From Parcubacteria group bacterium Gr01-1014_72 (lineage in GTDB: Bacteria > Patescibacteriota > Minisyncoccia > Phycocordibacterales > VMFH01), in the NCBI GenBank assembly GCA_007375925.1, contig VMFH01000033.1, forward strand, positions 1 to 11,330: a DNA stretch of 11,330 bases. Reading direction: 5' to 3'. The notes under the pieces are model-generated. The model did no database searches and was not told the DNA's origin. It saw only the letters and a list, made by a program, of their open reading frames with translations. Position numbers and translations under genes: made by a program. Shown one piece after another: positions 1 through 5,677 of the stretch (positions are counted from its first letter, which is position 1; each line of letters opens with the position of its first letter).

Positions 1-465
1 ACGGACACGGGGGGCGACATCAGAGAATCGTTCCAGAAGGTAGTACGCGAAGATGACACCCGCGACGACAACCACGACAAGCGCCTTCCACACAAACCGC
101 GCGGTAATTTCCCCGCCAAGGTAGGTATTGATGACGGCAATGAGGTCTCCGGCGATGAAAGCGCCAGCGAGAAAGAGGGTGAGGAAAATCCGCCACCGCC
201 GCACCCAGAGTTCCGCCTTCTCTGGCATAAGCTTCATATCCCGTTTCGCCGCCCACTCCAGCACGTAGAGAAGCGGAATGAGCACGAGAAGTATTGATAG
301 GGGCCAGGCGATCGCGCTCGGCGTGAAGTAGGGAGACAGAGCGTCCGGAAGCGCGCTGTCAATCACCGCAAAAAATAGGTTCACGAGGGCGATCGCGCCC
401 GCATAGAGCGCAATGGTCGCGCCGAGGTACACAAAAAAATCTTTCGGGGTTGTTTTGGGAGTCAT
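1..465 (-). CDS. DUF5671-like integral membrane protein, C-terminus cut by window edge
   Basis: The reading frame is open for 155 codons from an ATG at 465 to the window edge, so the C-terminus is missing. The protein starts MTPKTTPKDFFVYLGATIAL. It has about four hydrophobic segments (roughly residues 10-36, 50-70, 92-112 and 124-143) separated by short charged loops such as AAKRDMKLMPEKAELWVRRW. The N-terminal 'TPKDFF.YLG' pattern followed by a paired-helix layout resembles the DUF5671 family, which I recall from Patescibacteria; this is by eye only. The role is unknown and the likely location is the cytoplasmic membrane. No clear Shine-Dalgarno motif precedes the ATG. It lies 127 bases beyond the 3' end of tRNA-Ile on the same strand. 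Codons are GC-rich, as in secD and secF. Confidence 0.7.
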   Translation of the reverse strand, partial: MTPKTTPKDFFVYLGATIALYAGAIALVNLFFAVIDSALPDALSPYFTPSAIAWPLSILLVLIPLLYVLEWAAKRDMKLMPEKAELWVRRWRIFLTLFLAGAFIAGDLIAVINTYLGGEITARFVWKALVVVVVAGVIFAYYLLERFSDVAPRVR

Positions 466-507
466 GGGAACATCGTAACATATTTTCAATAAGAATGCGC
501 GTGGTAG

Positions 508-523
508 TCCGCCAATCGGCGGA
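508..523. repeat. small palindrome TCCGCC-aatc-GGCGGA
   Basis: A perfect 6-bp inverted repeat with a 4-nt loop, lying in the otherwise featureless stretch 466-592. The same TCCGCC/GGCGGA arms recur at 7105-7120 and 8667-8682, and a related form is at 842-858. It is probably one copy of a dispersed palindromic repeat. Confidence 0.6.
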
Positions 524-592
524 GAACCTACGGCCTCTGTCTTCTAAACGGCAGTGAGGAGCGCCGCGAAAGCTTGAACCTAACATTCTGCG

Positions 593-666
593 TGCGCGTG
601 CCAAGACTCGAACTTGGGACCTCGTCATTATCAGTGACGCGCTCTAACCACCTGAGCTACACGCGC
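593..666 (-). tRNA. tRNA-Ile (anticodon GAT)
   Basis: Read on the minus strand, all cloverleaf arms pair. The acceptor stem is GCGCGTG/CACGCGC, the D stem GCTC/GAGC, the anticodon stem CGTCA/TGACG with loop CTGATAA (anticodon GAT), and the T stem CCAAG/CTTGG with loop TTCGAGT. The discriminator base is A at 593. CCA is not encoded. The acceptor helix continues into both flanks: TTCTGCGT upstream (674-667) pairs perfectly with ACGCAGAA at 593-586, which gives a 15-bp helix in the precursor. The gene lies downstream of the 16S unit, but a terminator and a small protein gene separate the two, so it is probably not co-transcribed with 16S. Confidence 0.95.
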
Positions 667-732
667 ACGCAGAAGATTATTTGATTTTCAAGCTTTCATG
701 GCGTCCGAACGAACCGTTTATATTCTCAAATA

Positions 733-766
733 TCAGGACAGCGTTCTACCACTGAACTACACGCGC
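733..766 (-). pseudogene. broken tRNA 5' half
   Basis: Minus-strand GCGCGTGTAGTTCAGTGGTA, followed by GAAC and an anticodon-stem-like CTGTC, is a normal acceptor 5' strand plus D arm (GTTC/GAAC). No matching anticodon 3' stem, T arm or acceptor 3' strand follows before the intact tRNA-Ile begins at 666. TGTCC can pair with GGACG about 29 nt later, but that does not make a tRNA. The first nine bases are identical to the start of the tRNA-Ile. It is most likely a remnant of duplication or recombination; a tRNA with an unrecognised intron is less likely because no free CACGCGC strand is left for it. Confidence 0.65.
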
Positions 767-802
767 AAGTTTATCATTACCAAGCCGACGCTTTGATCGG
801 CT

Positions 803-835
803 CCCCGACGTCCCGCCATAGGCGAGACGTCGGGG
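803..835. repeat. strong hairpin CCCCGACGTC/GACGTCGGGG
   Basis: A perfect 10-bp inverted repeat with an inner CGCC-ata-GGCG stem, separated from it by a single mismatched pair. No T-run follows on either strand, so it is not an obvious terminator. A second palindrome lies next to it at 842-858. Confidence 0.7.
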
Positions 836-869
836 CTGAACTCCGCCTACGACAGGCGGGTACACGCGC
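836..869 (-). pseudogene. possible third tRNA 5' end, split by a palindrome
   Basis: Minus-strand GCGCGTGTA (869-861) is the same nine bases that begin the tRNA-Ile and the tRNA half at 766. It is followed by a palindrome (858-842, CCGCCT/AGGCGG) and then GTTCAG (841-836), the next six bases of the same tRNA start. The three starts lie about 100 bases apart (869, 766, 666). This suggests a duplicated tRNA leader invaded by a palindromic repeat, though a chance match of this size is possible. Confidence 0.35.
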
Positions 870-910
870 CTCGGATTTTGGTACGATAGCAAAAAAGGCG
901 GCCTCTGACA

Positions 911-946
911 AACAAAAAGCACCTCGTTTGTCGAAACGAGGTGCTT
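911..946 (-). terminator. Rho-independent terminator after the 41-aa membrane protein gene
   Basis: A perfect 13-bp stem (arms 917-929 and 934-946, AAGCACCTCGTTT) with a 4-nt loop is followed on the minus strand by TTTGTTTG-type T-rich sequence. It lies 28 bases past the stop of the 41-aa gene on the same strand. Confidence 0.85.
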
Positions 947-973
947 TACGTGGTTCTTCACCATTCCACCTCC

Positions 974-1099
974 CTAGCGAAACAGAGGAACAACGAAATG
1001 GTAGATGGCCGCTAAGATGGCCAGTGTTCCGTGAACAGCCAAGAGAGCTGTGATCAGGAACCGTTGCCACTCGGCCAATTCCAGCCAGAGATTCTTCAT
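974..1099 (-). CDS. small single-helix membrane protein (41 aa), unknown function
   Basis: ATG at 1099, stop TAG at 974-976. The product starts MKNLWLELAEWQRFL and ends YHFVVPLFR. A hydrophobic helix spans about residues 14-38 and contains one Gly and two His. The mRNA has AAAGGAATT upstream of the ATG, a promoter (1143-1171) and its own terminator (911-946), so it is a complete monocistronic unit of about 220 nt. A small, amphipathic-start, one-helix protein with its own promoter could be a membrane-active regulator or a type I toxin-like peptide. No antisense promoter was identified, so that is speculation. Existence of the gene is well supported; its function is unknown. Confidence 0.75.
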   Translation of the reverse strand: MKNLWLELAEWQRFLITALLAVHGTLAILAAIYHFVVPLFR

Positions 1100-1142
1100 T
1101 TTTTTCAATTCCTTTCTCTGCGAGTTCTCAACACCGTTGCAC

Positions 1143-1171
1143 ATTATATATTATTCATGAGTCAAAGTCAA
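1143..1171 (-). promoter_or_regulatory. sigma-70-type promoter for the 41-aa gene
   Basis: On the minus strand, TTGACT (1171-1166), a 17-nt spacer and TATAAT (1148-1143). The start site is predicted near 1136, about 37 nt before the ATG at 1099. It faces away from the 16S unit and sits just downstream of the 16S terminator. Confidence 0.8.
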
Positions 1172-1188
1172 GCTCACCTGTGGATACG

Positions 1189-1233
1189 AAAAACCCCCTC
1201 CCGCCCCGCATTGCGGGGCGGGAGGGGGTTTTT
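1189..1233. terminator. strong bidirectional terminator ending the 16S unit
   Basis: AAAAA, then a perfect 16-bp GC-rich stem (1194-1209 with 1213-1228, loop ATT), then TTTTT. T-runs are present on both strands. It lies about 140 bases past the 16S 3' end, so it closes the 16S transcript and separates it from the 41-aa gene and tRNA-Ile. Confidence 0.9.
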
Positions 1234-1334
1234 ACTCTATCCTCTGTTTTGTTCCGTTCTATGGTCTCAATTTTGGGCTCCGAGACCAACACCGCTCCAT
1301 TTCGCATTACTGAGAAATGTATCGCCGATTCACC

Positions 1335-1363
1335 GTCAAGCACTTTTTAAAAAAGTGCTTGAC
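1335..1363. repeat. 14-bp palindrome just past the 16S 3' end
   Basis: GTCAAGCACTTTTT and its exact complement flank one central A (1349). It sits about 10 nt beyond the 16S 3' end in the transcript. It could be an RNase III processing site or a stalling hairpin in the trailer. A counterpart 16-bp palindrome lies just upstream of the 16S 5' end (5632-5663). Confidence 0.7.
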
Positions 1364-1450
1364 AGAGCTTCACCTTGAAATGTTCCACGAGCAGCTTCCG
1401 CTACCCGTGCCTTGTTACGACTTAGCCTTTGTCATCGAGCTTGCCGTAGA

Positions 1451-1558
1451 CCCCGCCCAACTTTTGCCACTCACTCGTGCATATTACATGCAAAAGTATT
1501 GTGCATTCGCGAATGTTCATAATACGCAAACGAACTAATTCGCAAAAGTTGGGCGGGG
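1451..1558 (-). other. extended helix 44 tip of 16S
   Basis: Where the short tip of helix 44 belongs, a perfect 17-bp stem (CCCCGCCCAACTTTTGC at 1451-1467 with its complement at 1542-1558) carries a 74-nt insert. The insert has smaller palindromes, including CATTCGCGAATG and GTATT/AATAC. The rest of helix 44 on both sides still matches 16S. This looks like an rRNA expansion segment or an inserted repeat rather than an intron. Confidence 0.75.
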
Positions 1559-1599
1559 GCTTCGGGCACTCCCGACTTCCCTGGCTTGACGGGCGGTAT

Positions 1600-2657
1600 T
1601 TGATGTTTTATAATGTTACCATTATAATTCTCTTCAACACGGGGCAAGCGGTTTTCCCGCACCCTCGCGTTTTTCAAAGGTTGCTTATTCGATTTTTTTA
1701 TCGAATTCACTTACCTTGCCGTGATAAGTTTTAGCTTTCTTCCCTAGAGCACGGAGCTCATCGCGAAGTTTTACAATTTTGCTAAACCCATTGTCAGACA
1801 AATGTTCTTTGGCGCAAACCATCAGAACTATTTGTCTAAAAATCAGATAGGATTTTTTCTTTTTCGCTTGTAATGGATTTTTATCTAGAAACGGAAATAA
1901 ATATTCTTTCAAGTCCCAAATGCTCGTAATTTTATACTTCGCATGTGGATACCATCCATATCGCTCGTACGAGCAATCATAAATTTTCCCGCTTCCGATA
2001 GTAACAAGTAGACGCTCCAAGATTTCTTGATCATCCTTCCGTAATTCTATTTCAAATTCCGGCCGAACTTCAAAACCTCGGCGTAATGTCTTGTGTTTCC
2101 CAATACTAATTGAAAAAGATCCTTCTCCATCAATAAATCCTGAGACATATTGAGGATTTAACTTTTTCCTTTGAATTTGTTCCTTCCCAATAGGAAGTTC
2201 TAGCCTGGGGTTAAACCGAGCATCTTTCCTTTTGGTACTACGAACTCTGCTGACTTCTTGCATATCATAATTATATCATTACTAATACAACTTCTCGGTG
2301 TGTATAACACAACGAGGAAAATGCAAGATCTCCCACGGTAACCGAATACACTGTTTTATCTCATCTCGATGCCACGATACGCATAACAGTTTTTGTAACA
2401 CAGTAGGTTTCTCCATGTACTCGCAGGATAACCTCTGGTATGCGCCATAACTGGCATTCAAGCTAAGAAATGCTACCCGCGCACCAATGCAAAGCATGGT
2501 GCGGGGCTCCGCTCGCTTACACGAGCTTCGCTTTCCCCCTTCACTTGCCTCCTCACGGAGACAAACTGGGATTTCGCTTCAAGGCACTGTGAATTACCTT
2601 GGTTGGATTTCTATAAAATAGGCACCAACTAGCGTACTCGATCGCATGGCGACCCGA
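1600..2657 (-). other. 16S intron near E. coli position 1395, class unresolved
   Basis: The upstream exon ends CTTGTAC (2658) and the downstream exon resumes ATACCGCCCGTC (about 1599), with about 1,058 nt between them. The block is normally continuous (TTGTACACACCGCCCGTC). The sequence at the 5' junction, GTACTCG, can pair with CGAGTAC about 20 nt into the insert, as a group I P1 helix would. The 3' end has a stem ATAATG-GTAA-CATTAT with a GNRA loop. I could not find the group I P7 pair or a group II domain V, so the splicing class is open and the ends may be a few bases off. It contains a LAGLIDADG endonuclease gene in the same orientation. The 5' third (2282-2657) is structured non-coding sequence, including hairpins at 2480-2503 and 2511-2525. 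Confidence 0.7.
1685..2263 (-). CDS. LAGLIDADG homing endonuclease (intron-encoded)
   Basis: 192 aa. The motif YVSGFIDGEGSF at about residues 39-50 is a classic LAGLIDADG helix; its Asp45/Glu47 region supplies metal-binding acid residues in the family. Only one such motif is evident, so the enzyme probably works as a homodimer that cleaves the intron-free 16S gene and promotes intron spread; some relatives also act as maturases. The first 35 residues are basic (VRSTKRKDAR...QIQRKK). Later features typical of the family are GSGKIY-like and LDKNPLQAKKKKS segments. There is no Shine-Dalgarno motif; the ATG follows an AT-rich TATAATTATGAT stretch. The gene is clearly more AT-rich than the GC-rich chromosome genes, consistent with horizontal movement. 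It lies wholly within the insert at 16S position ~1395. Confidence 0.9.
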   Translation of the reverse strand: MQEVSRVRSTKRKDARFNPRLELPIGKEQIQRKKLNPQYVSGFIDGEGSFSISIGKHKTLRRGFEVRPEFEIELRKDDQEILERLLVTIGSGKIYDCSYERYGWYPHAKYKITSIWDLKEYLFPFLDKNPLQAKKKKSYLIFRQIVLMVCAKEHLSDNGFSKIVKLRDELRALGKKAKTYHGKVSEFDKKIE

Positions 2658-2670
2658 GTACAAGACTTGA

Positions 2671-2716
<46 letters not shown>

Positions 2717-2880
2717 TACTTCATGAGGTCGAGTTGCAGACCTCAATCCGAACTGGGGCCGCTTTTCTAACGATTGGCTCAGGGTTACCCCGTCGCAACG
2801 CGTTGTAGCGGCCATTGTTCCACGTGTGTAGCCCAAGACATCAGAGGGCCATGCTGACCTGGCGTCATCCTCGCCTTCCT

Positions 2881-3025
2881 CCCCGCACTTTGTTCGCAAG
2901 AACAAAGTGCGCACTTCCAACTTCCAACTCACAACTTCCGACACAACAAAGAAATTTTTCTCTTGTTGGTTGTTAGTGGTTAGTTGTTGGTGGTTGCACT
3001 TTGCGCTTCCGCGCAAAGTGCGGGG
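2881..3025 (-). other. coding-free intervening sequence in 16S helix 40
   Basis: The conserved 16S sequence before and after (GACCGCC and GGAGGAAGGCGAGGATGACG) is separated by about 145 nt. The outer arms CCCCGCACTTTG (2881-2892) and CAAAGTGCGGGG (3014-3025) are exact complements. Alternatively each side folds locally: 2884-2911 (12-bp stem) and 2996-3021 (11-bp stem, GGAA loop on the rRNA strand). The middle is an imperfect long stem. Bases 2961-2976 (TCTTGTTGGTTGTTAG) are identical to 5521-5536 in the helix-6 insert. No open reading frame is present, so it is probably a degenerate relative of that insert, likely looped out or cut from the mature rRNA. Confidence 0.75.
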
Positions 3026-3253
3026 CGGTCTCGCCTGACAAATATAACAGGCAACGAGGGTTGCGTTCGTTACCCCACTTAAGGGAACAATTCAAACCAC
3101 GAACTGACGACGGCCATGCAACACCTGTCCAGCCGCCCTTGTGAGGCGACAGGCGTTTCTGCCTGCCTTCGTCTGGATTTCTAGTCTTGGTGAGGTTTTT
3201 CGTTTACCGTCGAATTGAACCACATGGACCACCGCTTGTGCAAGTCCCCGTCT

Positions 3254-3285
<32 letters not shown>

Positions 3286-3386
3286 ACCCAGGCGGATATC
3301 TTAACGCGTTAGCTTCGCCTCTCAGAGGGTCGATACTCCGAAAAGCCAGATATCATCGTTTAGGGCGTGGATTACTGGGGTATCTA

Positions 3387-4331
3387 CAATTTTGTTACTA
3401 CAAAATTGTAATTTTCAATTATCAATTTCCAATTTTCAAAAAACCGGAAACGAAATTTCTAAATTACAAACTTGCGGCAGAGACATTTCTGCTCTGCTCT
3501 GCATGTCGCCATGCAGTTCGGACTATATCTTCTCCGACTCTTTGAAAGAAGAGCGATAAATCGCTCTCGATTCAAAAAGTCGGGCCCAGCGTATAGTCTC
3601 TGAGGGTTCTTGCAAGCTTCATGGAAGGGACGACTGATGTGACAATCGCCCTAGAGGTTATGTTTTCTTTTTCTTTGGAACAACCTCGATGATATTTCGC
3701 ACAGGAACACCGTACATCAGGCTCATTTTCACTGACTCAAGCGAGCCTTCTGGATGAATGATTCTTGCACGAACTTGCTTATTTTTTCTTTTCATAATGT
3801 ACCTCCATGAAACTTGCAAATCTTCCCTGCTGATTGGCCGCACCGAAAAGATTTTCACCCCGCACTCGCGGAGTACTCTCGGATTCTCGGCTTTTCCAGC
3901 ATATAGCTAGGTTATCTTTAGCAATATTATCCTTGCATGCAAAGTGATGGAGGCGACACATTCCAATCACACCTGTTTTGGTGCCCACCGGTTTGTGTCG
4001 CCATGATGATAAAAGTAGTCAGTTTTCATGACTTTTAAGGAGCTACGCGCTCCGGTACACCTTCAAAACGGGTAAGCGGGGAACTCTCCCGCGCCGCGAT
4101 GAAGCCACGCACCGGAATTTTTGCTTCCCTTTACCTTCTACTTCTCCATCATTTTGCATGCAAGTCTTGCTAAAGGGACCGCTCTTCGGAGTACCCCTAC
4201 TCCTCTCTCTGGTCTTTTACCACCAGAGTGAGCATACTTTTTTAAAATACCTTGGAAGGCGCGACGGCGCCGGACAGAGAAAATTTTTAGCAAAAAATTT
4301 TCGTGTATTTTAAAAAACGTATGCGAACGAG
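3387..4331 (-). other. group I intron in 16S at E. coli position 788/789
   Basis: The upstream exon ends AATGGGAT (4332), the downstream exon starts TAGATACCCC (3386), and the intron ends in G (3387): the U...G boundary expected of group I introns, inside the 790 loop. The core is visible. P is TGCTGG (complement of 3896-3901) and pairs with Q CAGCA (3828-3832). R AGACTATA (3592-3599) pairs with S TATAGTC (3520-3531) as P7. A P8 hairpin lies between R and S, and P9 CTGCATG-GCGA-CATGCAG (3499-3516) has a GNRA loop. A 15-bp extended P6 (3805-3819 with 3610-3624, one G-U) encloses a small gene. GTCCC near 4177 could be the guide pairing with GGGAT through a terminal G-U. The intron should self-splice; the 45-aa product may assist. 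Confidence 0.9.
3658..3795 (-). CDS. 45-aa basic protein encoded in the intron P6 loop, unknown function
   Basis: ATG at 3795, chosen over an upstream in-frame ATG because GGAGG (complement of 3802-3806) lies 6 nt before it. Product: MKRKNKQVRARIIHPEGSLE, a middle SVKMSLMYGVPVRNIIEVVP, and a PKKKKT tail. It has about 12 Lys/Arg against 3 acidic residues, with basic patches at both ends. The pattern suggests an RNA-binding protein, perhaps a splicing helper. It has no LAGLIDADG, GIY-YIG or HNH motif and is far too short for a standard homing endonuclease. It sits exactly inside the loop of the 15-bp extended P6 stem, a usual place for intron open reading frames. The family is not recognised. 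That it is expressed is inferred from the ribosome binding site and position. Confidence 0.6.
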   Translation of the reverse strand: MKRKNKQVRARIIHPEGSLESVKMSLMYGVPVRNIIEVVPKKKKT

Positions 4332-4923
4332 ATCCCATTCACTCCCCACGCTTTCGTGTTTCAGCGTCAGGAATGCGCCAGTGTGCTGCCTTCGCTTTTG
4401 GCGTTCCCCTAGATATCAACGGATTTCACCCCTACACCTAGAGTTCCGCACACCTCTCGCATCCTCGGAGTCCTGCCGTATCCCGCGCCTGTCCGCCGTT
4501 GGGCGGCGGTATTTAACACGGGACTAACAGAACCGCCTACACACCCTTTACGCCCAGTGATTCCGGATAACGCTTGGGGCACTCGTATTACCGCTTCTGC
4601 TGGCACGAGTTTAGAAACCCCTTATTCTCAGGGTACCATCAATAACTTTTTCCCCTGCAAAAGAAGTTTACGTACCGAAGTACTTCATCCTTCACGCGGC
4701 GTCGCTCGATCAGGCTTTCGCCCATTGTCGAATATTCTCGGCTGCAGCCACCCGTAGGTGTATGGACCGTTTCTCAATTCCATCGGTGGGGGTCACCCTC
4801 TCAGGTCCCCTAGGCGTCATAGCCTTGGTAGGCCGTTACCCTACCAACTAGCTGATACCGATGAGGCCGCTCGAAGAGCGATAAATCTTTACTATGCACC
4901 TCGCAAAACCTCGGTGCTAAATA

Positions 4924-5008
4924 CGACACTAACTTCACGAATAAAAACGAATGTACGAATAAGAAATTCTTAATTCGTGTCATTCGCATGAATTCGTAAT
5001 TCGTGTCG
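4924..5008 (-). repeat. ATTCGT-type palindromic repeat inserted in 16S V2
   Basis: CGACAC (4924-4929) and GTGTCG (5003-5008) close an 85-nt AT-rich insert. On the plus strand its left half repeats ACGAAT and its right half repeats ATTCGT, so it folds into a long imperfect hairpin. The 16S sequence resumes normally on both sides. The same base pattern, including CATTCGCAT, appears between secD and secF (8598-8700). This suggests one mobile repeat family tolerated in an rRNA helix. Confidence 0.7.
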
Positions 5009-5122
5009 CACAGCATCGAACCTTTGTGAGATGCACAGGCTATCGGGAATTACCCCCGCTTTCGCGGGGCTATGCCCGACTCTTCGGTGCGTTCCTCATT
5101 ATTACTACCTCGTCTGCCGCTC

Positions 5123-5558
5123 TGCAACTACCAACACTTAACTACCAACTTCTAGCCCTTCAAAGTCTTCGAAAGACCGCCCAACTGATTACTGACCTCA
5201 AGTGCGAGCTTCTCAATTTTAAGAAACTCTTCCTGATTCATCAATTTTTCAGCAAGTGCTACTTCGGAGCAAGATACTACTTCATCTACAGACCCTAACG
5301 AATTTCCGATGAACCGGTTGAAATCTTTATCGGAAAATCTTGCAGACCCTTCTGCAATGTTCAGAACTATTGAGAGGGCTGCTCGTTTCATTTGATTAGT
5401 GAGATGACGAAATTCAATAGGAAAATTTTTGTTCACCCTGACGATCAAACTATGGAGCTTGAGGGCGTCCTGGTAGACCTTAAATTTTCTGTACCGAAAT
5501 GCCATCTTACTATTAGTATATCTTGTTGGTTGTTAGAAGCTAAGTGTTGGCAGCTGCA
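5123..5558 (-). other. intervening sequence in 16S helix 6 carrying a four-helix-bundle gene
   Basis: Conserved 16S (GGCATGCAAGTCGAGCGA) is followed by a 436-nt insert before 16S resumes at GAGCGGCAGACGAGG. The arms 5532-5558 and 5123-5149 form a 27-bp stem in RNA with G-U pairs and one mismatch, that is, a greatly lengthened helix 6. A gene fills the loop. This matches known rRNA intervening sequences of spirochetes and others, which encode the same protein family in 23S; those are cut out by RNase III and leave fragmented rRNA. Whether this one is removed is inference. Confidence 0.85.
5152..5505 (-). CDS. four-helix-bundle protein of the rRNA intervening-sequence (S23/IVP) family
   Basis: 117 aa, starting MAFRYRKFKVYQDALKLHSL. 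Family hallmarks are in place: an F..F.VYQ.A start, then QMKRAALSIVLNIAEGSAR (residues 38-56), followed by FNRFIGNSLGSVDEV and a final leucine-rich helix. Together these give the four helices and usual length of the 23S rRNA-intervening-sequence protein family (PF05635/TIGR02436). These proteins are encoded within rRNA inserts or beside mobile elements; their exact role is not settled, and nucleic-acid binding is suspected. The start at 5505 matches the family N-terminus. No Shine-Dalgarno motif is seen (AATAGTAAG precedes it). The stop lies just inside the inner end of the insert stem, so the gene and the stem form one unit. It is AT-richer than chromosomal genes. Confidence 0.9.
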   Translation of the reverse strand: MAFRYRKFKVYQDALKLHSLIVRVNKNFPIEFRHLTNQMKRAALSIVLNIAEGSARFSDKDFNRFIGNSLGSVDEVVSCSEVALAEKLMNQEEFLKIEKLALEVSNQLGGLSKTLKG

Positions 5559-5631
5559 TCGCTCGACTTGCATGCCTTATCCACGCCGCCAGCGTTCATC
5601 CTGAGCTAGGATCAAACTCTAAATGAAGACA

Positions 5632-5663
5632 TGTATTTTGATGTCTTAAGACATCAAAATACA
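5632..5663. repeat. perfect 16-bp palindrome abutting the 16S 5' end
   Basis: TGTATTTTGATGTCTT followed at once by its exact complement, with no loop. It ends 4 nt from the predicted 16S closing stem. It is a candidate RNase III or maturation signal, and mirrors the palindrome at 1335-1363. Confidence 0.75.
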
Positions 5664-5677
5664 GCTGTCTGAATTTA

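Noticed and set aside
746..964. 72-codon frame with a GGGAGGTGG ribosome-site-like motif, right after the 41-aa gene
   Set aside because: It runs through the terminator hairpin, two palindromes and the tRNA remnant, and its composition is arginine/proline-rich nonsense. Only its first few codons would even be transcribed.
1600..1680. Group II domain V/VI in the 3' end of the ~1395 intron
   Set aside because: The GCGG-GAAAA-CCGC hairpin is too short and lacks the AGC triad and lower helix of domain V; no GUGYG start is present.
2282..2497. 71-codon minus-strand frame in the 5' part of the ~1395 intron
   Set aside because: It overlaps strong RNA hairpins (2480-2503), has no ribosome site and no protein-like pattern; it is better explained as structured intron RNA.
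4138..4338. 66-codon minus-strand frame at the start of the group I intron
   Set aside because: It begins in the 16S exon and crosses the P1/P2-like AT-rich stems; no ribosome site or recognisable protein.
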